This document shows, one piece after another, positions 1 to 7,795 of a DNA stretch of 64,000 nt. The stretch is from Pasteurellaceae bacterium LFhippo2 (GTDB lineage Bacteria; Pseudomonadota; Gammaproteobacteria; Enterobacterales; Pasteurellaceae): the NCBI GenBank assembly GCA_029852775.1, contig LEKJ01000028.1, positions 62,001 to 126,000 of the forward strand. Reading direction: 5' to 3'. The notes beneath the pieces are model-generated. The model made no database searches. It was given only the letters and a program-made list of their open reading frames with translations, and had not been told where the DNA came from. Position numbers and translations under genes: made by a program. Position 1 is the first letter of the stretch; each line of letters starts with the position of its first letter.

Positions 1-565
1 GCCAGTCAATCGGACTTTTTTGCAGAATTTGCGTTGCAGGGCAGGCAATTCTCGGCACAACCAGTGAAAGCGTAATGTCATCAATATAGTGAAATTCGAT
101 ATTGCTTGGCAACGGCTCTGGTTTTCCCGTGAGAGAAAGATCCGCCTGTAATGATTGCACAACACTTAAGGCTTTTGCAGGATCGCCCGTACTTAGCTTT
201 ATCTCAATTTTTGGATAGCGTTGTCGGAATTTTTCCAAGATAGTCGGTAAATGGCTATAAGCAGCTGTAACGGAGCAGAATAGCTTTAATTCGCCTTCTA
301 GCTCTGTTTTATCAGGATAAAACTGTTGCTGCAGATTTTGCCATTCTGCCCAAGTTTGTGCTGCAAAATGCAAAAAACGCTGTCCAGCATCTGTTAGCAC
401 TACTTGGCGATTGTCTCGTAAAAATAGTGGCTGCCCAATCTCGTCTTCCATTCGTTGGATATGACGAGAAAGGGTTGATGCACTCATATAGTTTTTTTCT
501 GCAGTACGAATAAAACTTTGGCTTTGTGCTATATCTAGAAATAGTTTTAGGCTTTGGAATTCCAT
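1..565 (-). CDS. ilvY: IlvY, LysR-family regulator (3' part missing)
   Basis: This is a LysR-type activator; in enterobacteria IlvY senses acetohydroxyacids and turns on ilvC for branched-chain amino-acid synthesis. About 188 residues are present; the C-terminus lies beyond the window edge. The N-terminal winged HTH reads S-ASTLSRHIQRMEDEIGQPLF, followed by the effector domain. The stretches LFCSVTAAYSHLP and IKLSTGDPAKA match IlvY specifically, from memory of the E. coli protein. The ATG at 565-563 overlaps the stop of the upstream glycosyltransferase gene as TAATG, so it may be translationally coupled to it. That is an odd operon partner, because ilvY is usually divergent from ilvC; ilvC is not visible here. 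Confidence 0.88.
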   Translation of the reverse strand, partial: MEFQSLKLFLDIAQSQSFIRTAEKNYMSASTLSRHIQRMEDEIGQPLFLRDNRQVVLTDAGQRFLHFAAQTWAEWQNLQQQFYPDKTELEGELKLFCSVTAAYSHLPTILEKFRQRYPKIEIKLSTGDPAKALSVVQSLQADLSLTGKPEPLPSNIEFHYIDDITLSLVVPRIACPATQILQKSPIDW

Positions 566-1434
566 TAGTTTATAAAGTAGCGAATCTTCTTAATTGGAAA
601 TAATTTATCTACAACTTTCTTTAATTTTTCAGCAGTATTACGTTTCTTCTTCTCTAAAGGAATAGCGTTCCAGTCATATTCTTTTAAATCTTCAATATAT
701 TCATCTACTGTTTTAGCTTTTAATTGGTTGTTAACTAAGAATCGAGAGATCGCTAAATTCCACTCTTCCTTGTTTCCCCAATAGTGACCAATAGTTGTTT
801 CACAAGATTTTAATGGTGTGAGATGTTTGGTTGAAATAGAAAATGCAAATTGCTCAATTAATCTTCTGGTGCAATCTGTTGCGCACATTTCATCACAGCT
901 TTGAATCGTTAACTGAATAATATCTTTTGCTTTGGAAGATGGTAGAGCTATTACACCCGCATTCCACATTTCGCTTTTTTCATTAATTGCAATTCCTGCA
1001 AAAGATTTACCATTTAGAGAGTTATACATATTACGTAATGTTTTACTTCCTATGGCTGAAAGTGGAGATTCACAAATATGCATTAATGAATTTCCTTGCT
1101 CTAATTCAGAGTGGATCTTAGCTAAATTTGTAGCTAAGAATGTATCTGAATCAACATAAAGTAAATGTTGCTCTGGATATTTATCAATAACCATTTCAAC
1201 TGCTTTGATTTTTATTTTCCAGAAAAAATCATAGGGCTTTTTCCATTCATTCAATGTATCTGCATTTATAGTAATTATCTCTATTTTATCGTTGAAGAAT
1301 TGATAAAACTCAGGGCGATCAGTAACGACGATCACTTTATTAATTAAAGGATCTTTTAAAAAACTTAAAATACAGAATGTTGATTGGTAATGGTTTTCTA
1401 AGCGTTCACCAAATGTTAGAAGTAACAAATTCAT
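565..1434 (-). CDS. Putative glycosyltransferase (GT-A type)
   Basis: The 289-residue protein looks like a nucleotide-sugar glycosyltransferase with a GT-A fold. It opens with a beta strand (MNLLLLTFG), has alternating strand/helix segments, and carries a DxD metal-binding motif as YVDSDTF at residues 93-99. No signal peptide or membrane segment is seen, so it is probably cytoplasmic or peripheral. It starts 21 bp after the GT25-family gene and ends on the ilvY start, so the three genes are probably co-transcribed. The neighbouring GT25 gene suggests a role in lipooligosaccharide or capsule sugar assembly, but donor and acceptor cannot be told from sequence. The lysine-rich C-terminus (about residues 255-285) could help membrane attachment. 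Confidence 0.65.
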   Translation of the reverse strand: MNLLLLTFGERLENHYQSTFCILSFLKDPLINKVIVVTDRPEFYQFFNDKIEIITINADTLNEWKKPYDFFWKIKIKAVEMVIDKYPEQHLLYVDSDTFLATNLAKIHSELEQGNSLMHICESPLSAIGSKTLRNMYNSLNGKSFAGIAINEKSEMWNAGVIALPSSKAKDIIQLTIQSCDEMCATDCTRRLIEQFAFSISTKHLTPLKSCETTIGHYWGNKEEWNLAISRFLVNNQLKAKTVDEYIEDLKEYDWNAIPLEKKKRNTAEKLKKVVDKLFPIKKIRYFIN

Positions 1435-1455
1435 AAAAAATTCCTTTCAATATAA

Positions 1456-2196
1456 TTAGCGAGATTTTAGCAGATATATACTTCTGTTAATATTATCAAT
1501 CAATTTATAAAACTCTCTTTGGAGTTTTATTTTTAATGTTCTGCTACTTTTTCTTTTATCAACGGAGATATTTGTATCAAATTCTTGGTTAGGTTTAATG
1601 CAAGCAGGAACAAATTCGTGAGCTTGAACATTATTTTCCCAAAATCGTTGCATACTTACATCAACTTCAAAGATCCATTCTTGGTAAGTTCGTATAAAGC
1701 TTTGTGCTGCTTTAGGAGTTAGGTAATAACCAGTCGTATTATCGTGTTTCTCAACAGTCGAAATTAAAATAGTATTGCTATTTTCTAATTGAGTAATTGT
1801 TTTTCCTTTAGATCCTTTAAATGCAGGAGGCGAGAGCCAACTAAACTCAATATCAGCCGAATTATTGAGATAGTGATAACATTCAAGAAAATTATCTTGA
1901 ATAATCGAATCATCTTCCAAAACAATAATCGGTTGATTTAGCTCAACACATTTTTCCCAAAGTAAATAGTGGCTAGCAAAGCAGCCAAGTTGAGAAAGAC
2001 TCATTTCATTGCCTTTACGTATTAAACGCTTATTTTTATTGTATTTAGAAAATAGTGGATGATTTGGATTATTCTTTCCATATATAGCAGGAAAGAATTG
2101 ATAATCAAAGAGTTGAGATAAACTCTCAAATTGTTGGGTAATGAACAGTTTTCTATCGATTGATGTTTCTAAATTAATAATAAAAATTGGAGTCAT
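1456..2196 (-). CDS. Glycosyltransferase family 25 (LOS biosynthesis)
   Basis: Family GT25 enzymes (LgtB, LgtE, LpsA, Lex2B) add galactose or glucose to lipooligosaccharide. The protein begins with the family's typical MTPIFIINLETSIDRK. It has GCFASHYLLWEKC near residue 70 and the acidic catalytic patch PIIVLEDDSII near residue 90. The ATG at 2196 is chosen because the family N-terminus begins there; a longer reading from TTG at 2241 adds 15 unrelated residues. It gives 246 residues, a normal length. It lies directly upstream of a second glycosyltransferase gene on the same strand. Which sugar it adds is unknown. No phase-variable repeat is seen inside it. Confidence 0.8.
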   Translation of the reverse strand: MTPIFIINLETSIDRKLFITQQFESLSQLFDYQFFPAIYGKNNPNHPLFSKYNKNKRLIRKGNEMSLSQLGCFASHYLLWEKCVELNQPIIVLEDDSIIQDNFLECYHYLNNSADIEFSWLSPPAFKGSKGKTITQLENSNTILISTVEKHDNTTGYYLTPKAAQSFIRTYQEWIFEVDVSMQRFWENNVQAHEFVPACIKPNQEFDTNISVDKRKSSRTLKIKLQREFYKLIDNINRSIYLLKSR

Positions 2197-2316
2197 ATGA
2201 GAGCCTGTATATACATAGGACGATTGGATTTTGAATAGCAATCAATGGTCTTTTACACGAAGTTTTGTCTATCATACACATTAACTCACAGATAAATCAA
2301 TCCTACAGATAAAACA

Positions 2317-2338
2317 AAACCCCGCAATTGCGGGGTTT
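2317..2338 (-). terminator. rpmE terminator
   Basis: A 9-bp perfect stem (AAACCCCGC / GCGGGGTTT) with an AATT loop is followed on the minus strand by a T-rich tract. It sits just after the rpmE stop codon and separates rpmE from the glycosyltransferase genes. Confidence 0.85.
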
Positions 2339-2357
2339 CATTAATAATATCAAACTA

Positions 2358-2570
2358 TTATTTTGTGCCTGGAATGCTGAAACGTTTGTTGAAGCGTTCA
2401 ACACGACCACCAGTATCAACAACACGTTGTTTACCAGTGTAGAACGGGTGGCAGTTGCCACATACGTCTAAGTTTAAATCTTTACCCACAGTTGAGCGAG
2501 TTTTGATAACGTTACCGCAAGAACAAGTTGCAGTAATTTCCACGTAATTAGGATGGATACCTTGTTTCAT
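2358..2570 (-). CDS. rpmE: 50S ribosomal protein L31
   Basis: L31 of the large ribosomal subunit, 70 residues. The protein has the zinc-binding cysteines of the C+ form (CSCG near residue 16 and CGNC near 37), and the conserved HPFYTGKQ and VERFNKRF segments. The ATG at 2570 is used because it begins the universal MKQGIHP start and is preceded by GAGG at a proper distance; upstream in-frame codons give a non-homologous extension. The zinc form is typically replaced by a zinc-free paralogue under zinc starvation, but no paralogue is in this window. Confidence 0.95.
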   Translation of the reverse strand: MKQGIHPNYVEITATCSCGNVIKTRSTVGKDLNLDVCGNCHPFYTGKQRVVDTGGRVERFNKRFSIPGTK

Positions 2571-2842
2571 TATAGAGAACCTCAAAAGAAGCCATATCGC
2601 CACTAAACACAATCCTTAGATTTGTCTAGCACCATATGTAGTTAATATACGCTGAGCGTCTGCTCAACACCAAAAAAGAGTGCGCATTTTACGTGAAGTT
2701 TAAATTAAATTCAACCATTTTCATTATGTGAGATAGATCACATTTTTGATGAGATTTTTTGGCGTGTTTCTTCAAAAATGGTGTAGAATCATCAGACTTT
2801 GATTTTTGTTTTTTTATGTCAATTCTTTTTTAGGAGTAACAA

Positions 2843-4849
2843 ATGGCAGAACGTAGAGAACTTGCTAATGCAATTCGCTTTTTAAGTATGGATGCTGTGC
2901 AAAAAGCTAACTCTGGTCACCCAGGTGCGCCAATGGGTATGGCGGATATCGCAGAAGTTTTATGGCGTGATTTTTTATCGCATAACCCAACAAACCCAGC
3001 ATGGGCAAACCGCGACCGTTTTATTCTTTCAAATGGCCATGGCTCTATGCTTATTTATAGCTTATTACATTTAACAGGCTATGATCTTTCTATTGAAGAT
3101 TTAAAACAGTTCCGTCAATTACACTCTAAAACTCCAGGTCACCCTGAATATGGCTATGCGCCAGGGGTTGAAACAACAACAGGTCCATTAGGTCAAGGTA
3201 TCACAAACGCTGTAGGTATGGCGATTGCTGAAAAAACTTTAGCAGGCCAATTTAACCGTGAAGGCCATGACATCGTAAACCACTACACCTACGCATTCTT
3301 AGGTGATGGTTGTTTAATGGAAGGTATCTCTCATGAAGCTTGTTCATTAGCGGGTACTTTAGGTTTAGGCAAATTAATCGCATTCTATGATGACAACAAT
3401 ATCTCTATCGATGGTCACGTGGATGGCTGGTTCTCAGATGATACCGCAATGCGTTTCGAATCTTACGGTTGGCAAGTAATTCGTAATGTAGATGGTCACG
3501 ATTCAGAACAAATTAAATTTGCAATTGAAAATGCAAAAGCAGAGACAGATCGTCCTACATTAATTATCTGTAAAACTATTATCGGTTACGGTTCACCAAA
3601 TAAATCAAATTCACACGATTGCCACGGTGCACCACTAGGTGATGCTGAAATCGCGGCTGCGCGTGAATTCTTAAAATGGGAACACGCGCCATTTGAAATT
3701 CCAGCAGATATTTATGCAAAATGGGATGCTAAAGAAAAAGGTCAAGTGGCAGAGCAAGAATGGAATGCAAAATTTGCAGCATATCAGACCGCTTACCCAG
3801 AATTGGCAGCAGAATTTACTCGCCGTGTAAATGGTGATTTACCAGCAAATTGGGCTGCTGAATCTCAAGCATTTATTGAAAAATTACAAGCAAATCCTGC
3901 GTCTATCGCAAGTCGTAAAGCGTCACAAAATGCAATTGAAGCTTATGCGCATATTTTACCTGAGTTTTTAGGCGGTTCAGCGGACTTAGCAAGCTCTAAC
4001 TTAACATTATGGTCAGGATCAAAACCAATCCGTGCACACCACAATGTTGATGGCAACTACTTAAACTACGGTGTGCGAGAATTTGGTATGTCGGCAATTA
4101 TGAATGGTATCGCATTACACGGCGGTTTCATTCCTTACGGTGCAACATTCCTAATGTTTATGGAATATGCTCACAATGCGGTGCGTATGGCTGCATTAAT
4201 GAAACAGCGTTCATTATTTGTTTATACTCACGACTCAATCGGTTTAGGTGAAGATGGTCCAACCCATCAACCAGTAGAACAAACAACGGCACTACGTTTA
4301 ATTCCAAATCTTCAAACTTGGAGACCTTGTGACCAAGTTGAATCTGCGGTGGCGTGGAAATGTGCAGTAGAACGTAAAGATGGCCCAAGTGCATTAATCT
4401 TTACTCGTCAAAACTTAGCACAAATGGAGCGTACACCAGAGCAATTAGCAAATATTGCGCGCGGTGGTTATATTGTTCGTAACTGCTGTGAAAAAGGTGA
4501 TTGCCCAGATTTAATCTTAATTGCAACTGGTTCAGAAGTTGAGCTAGCAATGAAAGCAGCTGATGTATTAAGTGCAGAAGGTCATAAAGTACGAGTTGTT
4601 TCAATGCCAAGCACCAATGTATTTGATGCTCAAGATGAGGCGTATCGCGAATCTGTATTGCCAAGCTCAGTAACAAAACGTGTTGCGATTGAAGCGGGTA
4701 TTGCAGACTTCTGGTACAAATATGTTGGCTTCGGTGGCCGTATTGTAGGTATGAACAGCTTCGGTGAATCTGCTCCAGCAGGTGAATTATTCAAACTATT
4801 CGGCTTTACTGTAGATAACGTAGTAGCGAAAGCGAAAGAAATTTTATAA
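2843..4849 (+). CDS. tkt: Transketolase
   Basis: Thiamine-diphosphate enzyme of the non-oxidative pentose phosphate pathway that moves two-carbon ketol units between sugar phosphates. At 668 residues it is full length. Visible landmarks: [11 protein letters not shown] near residue 24, the ThDP/Mg motif [13 protein letters not shown] near 155, the phosphate-binding stretch [17 protein letters not shown] in the pyrimidine domain, and [18 protein letters not shown] near 460. AGGAG lies 8 bases before the ATG. It stands alone between divergent rpmE and sodA and has its own terminator. Confidence 0.97.
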   Translation: MAERRELANAIRFLSMDAVQKANSGHPGAPMGMADIAEVLWRDFLSHNPTNPAWANRDRFILSNGHGSMLIYSLLHLTGYDLSIEDLKQFRQLHSKTPGHPEYGYAPGVETTTGPLGQGITNAVGMAIAEKTLAGQFNREGHDIVNHYTYAFLGDGCLMEGISHEACSLAGTLGLGKLIAFYDDNNISIDGHVDGWFSDDTAMRFESYGWQVIRNVDGHDSEQIKFAIENAKAETDRPTLIICKTIIGYGSPNKSNSHDCHGAPLGDAEIAAAREFLKWEHAPFEIPADIYAKWDAKEKGQVAEQEWNAKFAAYQTAYPELAAEFTRRVNGDLPANWAAESQAFIEKLQANPASIASRKASQNAIEAYAHILPEFLGGSADLASSNLTLWSGSKPIRAHHNVDGNYLNYGVREFGMSAIMNGIALHGGFIPYGATFLMFMEYAHNAVRMAALMKQRSLFVYTHDSIGLGEDGPTHQPVEQTTALRLIPNLQTWRPCDQVESAVAWKCAVERKDGPSALIFTRQNLAQMERTPEQLANIARGGYIVRNCCEKGDCPDLILIATGSEVELAMKAADVLSAEGHKVRVVSMPSTNVFDAQDEAYRESVLPSSVTKRVAIEAGIADFWYKYVGFGGRIVGMNSFGESAPAGELFKLFGFTVDNVVAKAKEIL

Positions 4850-4864
4850 TTTATCCTAATGACT

Positions 4865-4893
4865 AAAGAGCTAGCGCGAGTTAGCTCTTTTTT
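4865..4893 (+). terminator. tkt terminator
   Basis: Inverted repeat AAAGAGCTA / TTAGCTCTTT followed by T's, starting 15 bases after the tkt stop codon. Confidence 0.8.
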
Positions 4894-5029
4894 GTATATG
4901 GCAATAAATAAGTTCAGATTTATTTTGTTTTAGATCAAAAATGCATATATTCCCTGTTGGATTTTTGTTACTATATGCAACGAGTTTATTGCTCAAATAA
5001 AAACCTATTATTTTATTGAGGATTTCAAA

Positions 5030-5671
5030 ATGGCATACACATTACCAGAATTAGGCTATGCATATGATGCATTAGAGCCACACTTCGACGCTAAAACAAT
5101 GGAAATTCACCATTCTAAGCACCACCAAGCGTATATCAACAATGCAAATGCAGCGTTAGAAGCGCACCCAGAATTATTAGAACAATGCCCAGGTAAGTTA
5201 ATTTCTAACTTATCTCAAGTTCCAGCAGACAAATTAGCTGCGGTACGTAACAACGTGGGCGGTCACGTAAACCACACTTTATTCTGGAAAGGTTTAAAAA
5301 CTGGCACAACGTTACAAGGCGCATTAAAAGATGCAATCGTACGTGATTTCGGTTCAGTAGAAAGCTTCCAAGCAGAATTTGAAAAAGCAGCAGCAACTCG
5401 TTTCGGTTCAGGCTGGGCGTGGTTAGTGGCTAACGAAGGCAAATTATCTGTAGTTTCAACAGCAAACCAAGATTCACCATTAATGGGTAAAGAAGTTGCT
5501 GGCGTTGCAGGCTACCCAATCTTAGGTTTAGACGTTTGGGAACACGCTTACTACTTAAACTACCAAAACCGTCGTCCAGACTACATCAAAGCATTCTGGA
5601 ACGTAGTAAACTGGGATGAAGCAGCTCGTCGTTTCGAAGAGAAAGTAGCAACTTGTGGTTGTGCAAAATAA
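5030..5671 (+). CDS. sodA: Superoxide dismutase, Mn type
   Basis: Converts superoxide to hydrogen peroxide and oxygen in the cytoplasm. The 213-residue protein starts [20 protein letters not shown] and keeps the metal ligands His (MEIHHSKHH), His (GGHVNH), Asp ([11 protein letters not shown]) and His of the same motif. The [10 protein letters not shown] context and [12 protein letters not shown] end resemble the Mn-dependent rather than the Fe-dependent branch; this assignment is by pattern only. It is monocistronic. Transcription ends in a hairpin made of two opposed uptake sequences. Confidence 0.93.
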   Translation: MAYTLPELGYAYDALEPHFDAKTMEIHHSKHHQAYINNANAALEAHPELLEQCPGKLISNLSQVPADKLAAVRNNVGGHVNHTLFWKGLKTGTTLQGALKDAIVRDFGSVESFQAEFEKAAATRFGSGWAWLVANEGKLSVVSTANQDSPLMGKEVAGVAGYPILGLDVWEHAYYLNYQNRRPDYIKAFWNVVNWDEAARRFEEKVATCGCAK

Positions 5672-5693
5672 TTTAAGTATTTAAACGAATAAT

Positions 5694-5745
5694 ACAAGCG
5701 GTCAGAAATTTGCAATATTTTGCAAAATTTTGACCGCTTTTTTAT
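5694..5745 (+). terminator. sodA terminator built from paired uptake signal sequences
   Basis: ACAAGCGGTC at 5694-5703 and its inverted partner GACCGCTT at 5732-5739, followed by T's, form a stem-loop 22 bases after the sodA stop. Paired Pasteurellaceae uptake signals commonly double as terminators. The extended sequence is the Apl-clade type with its downstream AAATTTGCAA. Confidence 0.8.
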
Positions 5746-5956
5746 TATCAGCATATTTTAACCTTTATATTACAATCTTCCCCATCTCTTCTTTCGTGTA
5801 TTTTTTACACGATTATCAATGTGTTAAGCTGATCTAAGTCAAAAACTTCTCAAGTTTTTTATACTGAGATTTACAAGTTTATAACATTAATATATAAAAA
5901 TTATCGATTAAAGCAGTTCTTTTTATTTCTTATTTTGTACAGTTGGAGTGGACCCT

Positions 5957-7795
5957 ATGGCTAAATACTATCTACAGCCAGAGGAAAGTTATGACACAAA
6001 AATAGGTGTGCTGATTAATAAATTTATCAGTAAAGTTCAGAGCTTTCCCCCTGGTACTTGTCCTTTAGTGGTGCAATATGCGTCACTGCGTTCGTCAATG
6101 AGCCAAACCTGTGGTAAATGTGTACCTTGTAGAGATGGTATCCCGCATTTATCTTTTCTTTTACGCGATGTGTTAGCCGGCGAAGGTGATGAAAACACAA
6201 TGCGCCAAATCCGTGAGCTTGCCGAAATGATTCGTGATGGATCTGACTGTGCTATCGGCTATCAACCAGCTTTCGAAATTCTGGATAGTATCGAAGAATT
6301 TAAAGAAGAATACGAAAGCCATATCAAAAATAAATCTTGTGCGCCAGTAGTAGGACAACGCATTCCTTGTATCAATATGTGTCCTGCCCACGTGGATATT
6401 CCTGGCTATATCGCCCATATCGGTGACGGTAATTATGCCGAAGCAATTAACCTTATTCGCAAGGATAATCCGCTACCAACCACCTGTGGTTTGGTATGTG
6501 AACACCCTTGTGAAGAGCGTTGCCGTCGCCGTTTAATTGATGATGCGATCAATATTCGCGGTTTGAAAAAATATGCGGTGGATCAAGTGCCCGCAGACAG
6601 TGTAAAAGTACCAGATCCGTTACCGGATACAGGCAAAAAAGTGGCGGTAATTGGTGGTGGGCCAGCAGGCTTAACCTGTGCTTATTTCCTTGCGCAAATG
6701 GGGCATAGAGTAACGATTTTTGAACGTCAAAAAGCTCTAGGAGGTATGTTGCGCTATGGTATTCCTAACTATCGTTTCCCGAAAGATCGTTTAGATCAAG
6801 ACTTAGAAGCATTGTTATCTGCGGGTAATATTGAAGTCAAATATGGTGTGATGGTTGGTGAAGATATTGCAGTTGAAGATATTCGCAAACAGTATGATGC
6901 GATGTTTGTTGGTATTGGTGCGCAAAAAGGGAAAACCTTGCGCATTCAAGGTGCTGATGCGAATAATGTATTCTCTGCAGTAGAAATGTTAGATGGCATT
7001 GGTAATGACATTATTCCTGATTATACCGATAAGGTTGTCGTTGTGATTGGCGGTGGTAATGTAGCAATGGACGCAGCCCGTTCAGCGGTGCGTTGTAAGG
7101 CGAAGGATGTACGCATTGTTTATCGTCGCAGACAAGATGATATGACCGCACTACACGCTGAAATTGAGGCGGCGATTATGGAAGGGATTGAGCTGATTAC
7201 CCTAGCCGCACCAGAGAAAATTGAAGTAGATGAAAATAACAACTGTGTTGGTTTAACTGTTCAGCCACAGATGACAGGCCCTTATGATCGTGGAGGTCGT
7301 CCTAGCCCTGTTAAAGCGAATAAACCGCCATTTACTATTGCCTGTGATGTGATTTTAATTGCGGTGGGACAGGATATTATTAGTGTGCCATTTGAAGAGT
7401 TTGGGATGGAGGCTAAATGGGGCATATTTAAATCTGATTTAACGACAGCGGTGCCAAATATGGATGGAGTTTTTGTTGGTGGGGACTGTGCAACAGGTCC
7501 ATCGACAGCGATTAAAGCTATCGCAGCGGGCAAAGTGGCAGCACACAATATTGATGAATATTTTGGTTATCACCACGAATTTCCTTGTGACACCAAAGCA
7601 CCTGCACCAAAAGCCAATGTACGTACCCAAATTGGTCGTGCCAATATTACAGAACGTCCAGCTTATCTTCGTAAATGTGATTTTGAACACGTTGAAAATC
7701 CATTTACTTATGAAGAGGCAATGCAAGAGGCGAGCCGTTGCTTGCGGTGCGATCATTTCGGCTGTGGTGTATTACAAGGGGGGCGAGATCTATGA
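5957..7795 (+). CDS. Formate dehydrogenase-associated NAD(P)H/Fe-S flavoprotein (NuoF-end + GltD fusion)
   Basis: The 612-residue electron-transfer subunit partners the formate dehydrogenase encoded next. Residues about 45-125 match only the C-terminal 4Fe-4S part of NuoF/HymB (CGKCVPCRDG, Cys52/55/58). The FMN and NADH-binding NuoF domain is absent. From about 130 onward it resembles the glutamate synthase small subunit: an N-terminal Fe-S module (CPAHVDIPGYI; CGLVCEHPCEERC near 176), an FAD fold (GGGPAGL near 231) and an NAD(P) fold (GGGNVAMD near 363, followed by YRRRQDDM, which suggests NADPH). The ATG at 5957 has GGAG upstream; a GTG at 5948 is possible. Its stop overlaps the next start as ATGA. 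Moorella FdhB has a similar fusion. GltD itself is unlikely because there is no gltB here. Confidence 0.8.
   Translation: MAKYYLQPEESYDTKIGVLINKFISKVQSFPPGTCPLVVQYASLRSSMSQTCGKCVPCRDGIPHLSFLLRDVLAGEGDENTMRQIRELAEMIRDGSDCAIGYQPAFEILDSIEEFKEEYESHIKNKSCAPVVGQRIPCINMCPAHVDIPGYIAHIGDGNYAEAINLIRKDNPLPTTCGLVCEHPCEERCRRRLIDDAINIRGLKKYAVDQVPADSVKVPDPLPDTGKKVAVIGGGPAGLTCAYFLAQMGHRVTIFERQKALGGMLRYGIPNYRFPKDRLDQDLEALLSAGNIEVKYGVMVGEDIAVEDIRKQYDAMFVGIGAQKGKTLRIQGADANNVFSAVEMLDGIGNDIIPDYTDKVVVVIGGGNVAMDAARSAVRCKAKDVRIVYRRRQDDMTALHAEIEAAIMEGIELITLAAPEKIEVDENNNCVGLTVQPQMTGPYDRGGRPSPVKANKPPFTIACDVILIAVGQDIISVPFEEFGMEAKWGIFKSDLTTAVPNMDGVFVGGDCATGPSTAIKAIAAGKVAAHNIDEYFGYHHEFPCDTKAPAPKANVRTQIGRANITERPAYLRKCDFEHVENPFTYEEAMQEASRCLRCDHFGCGVLQGGRDL

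Noticed and set aside
5948-7795. Glutamate synthase small subunit gltD
   Set aside because: It has an extra NuoF-type 4Fe-4S end, no gltB beside it, and overlaps the formate dehydrogenase gene.
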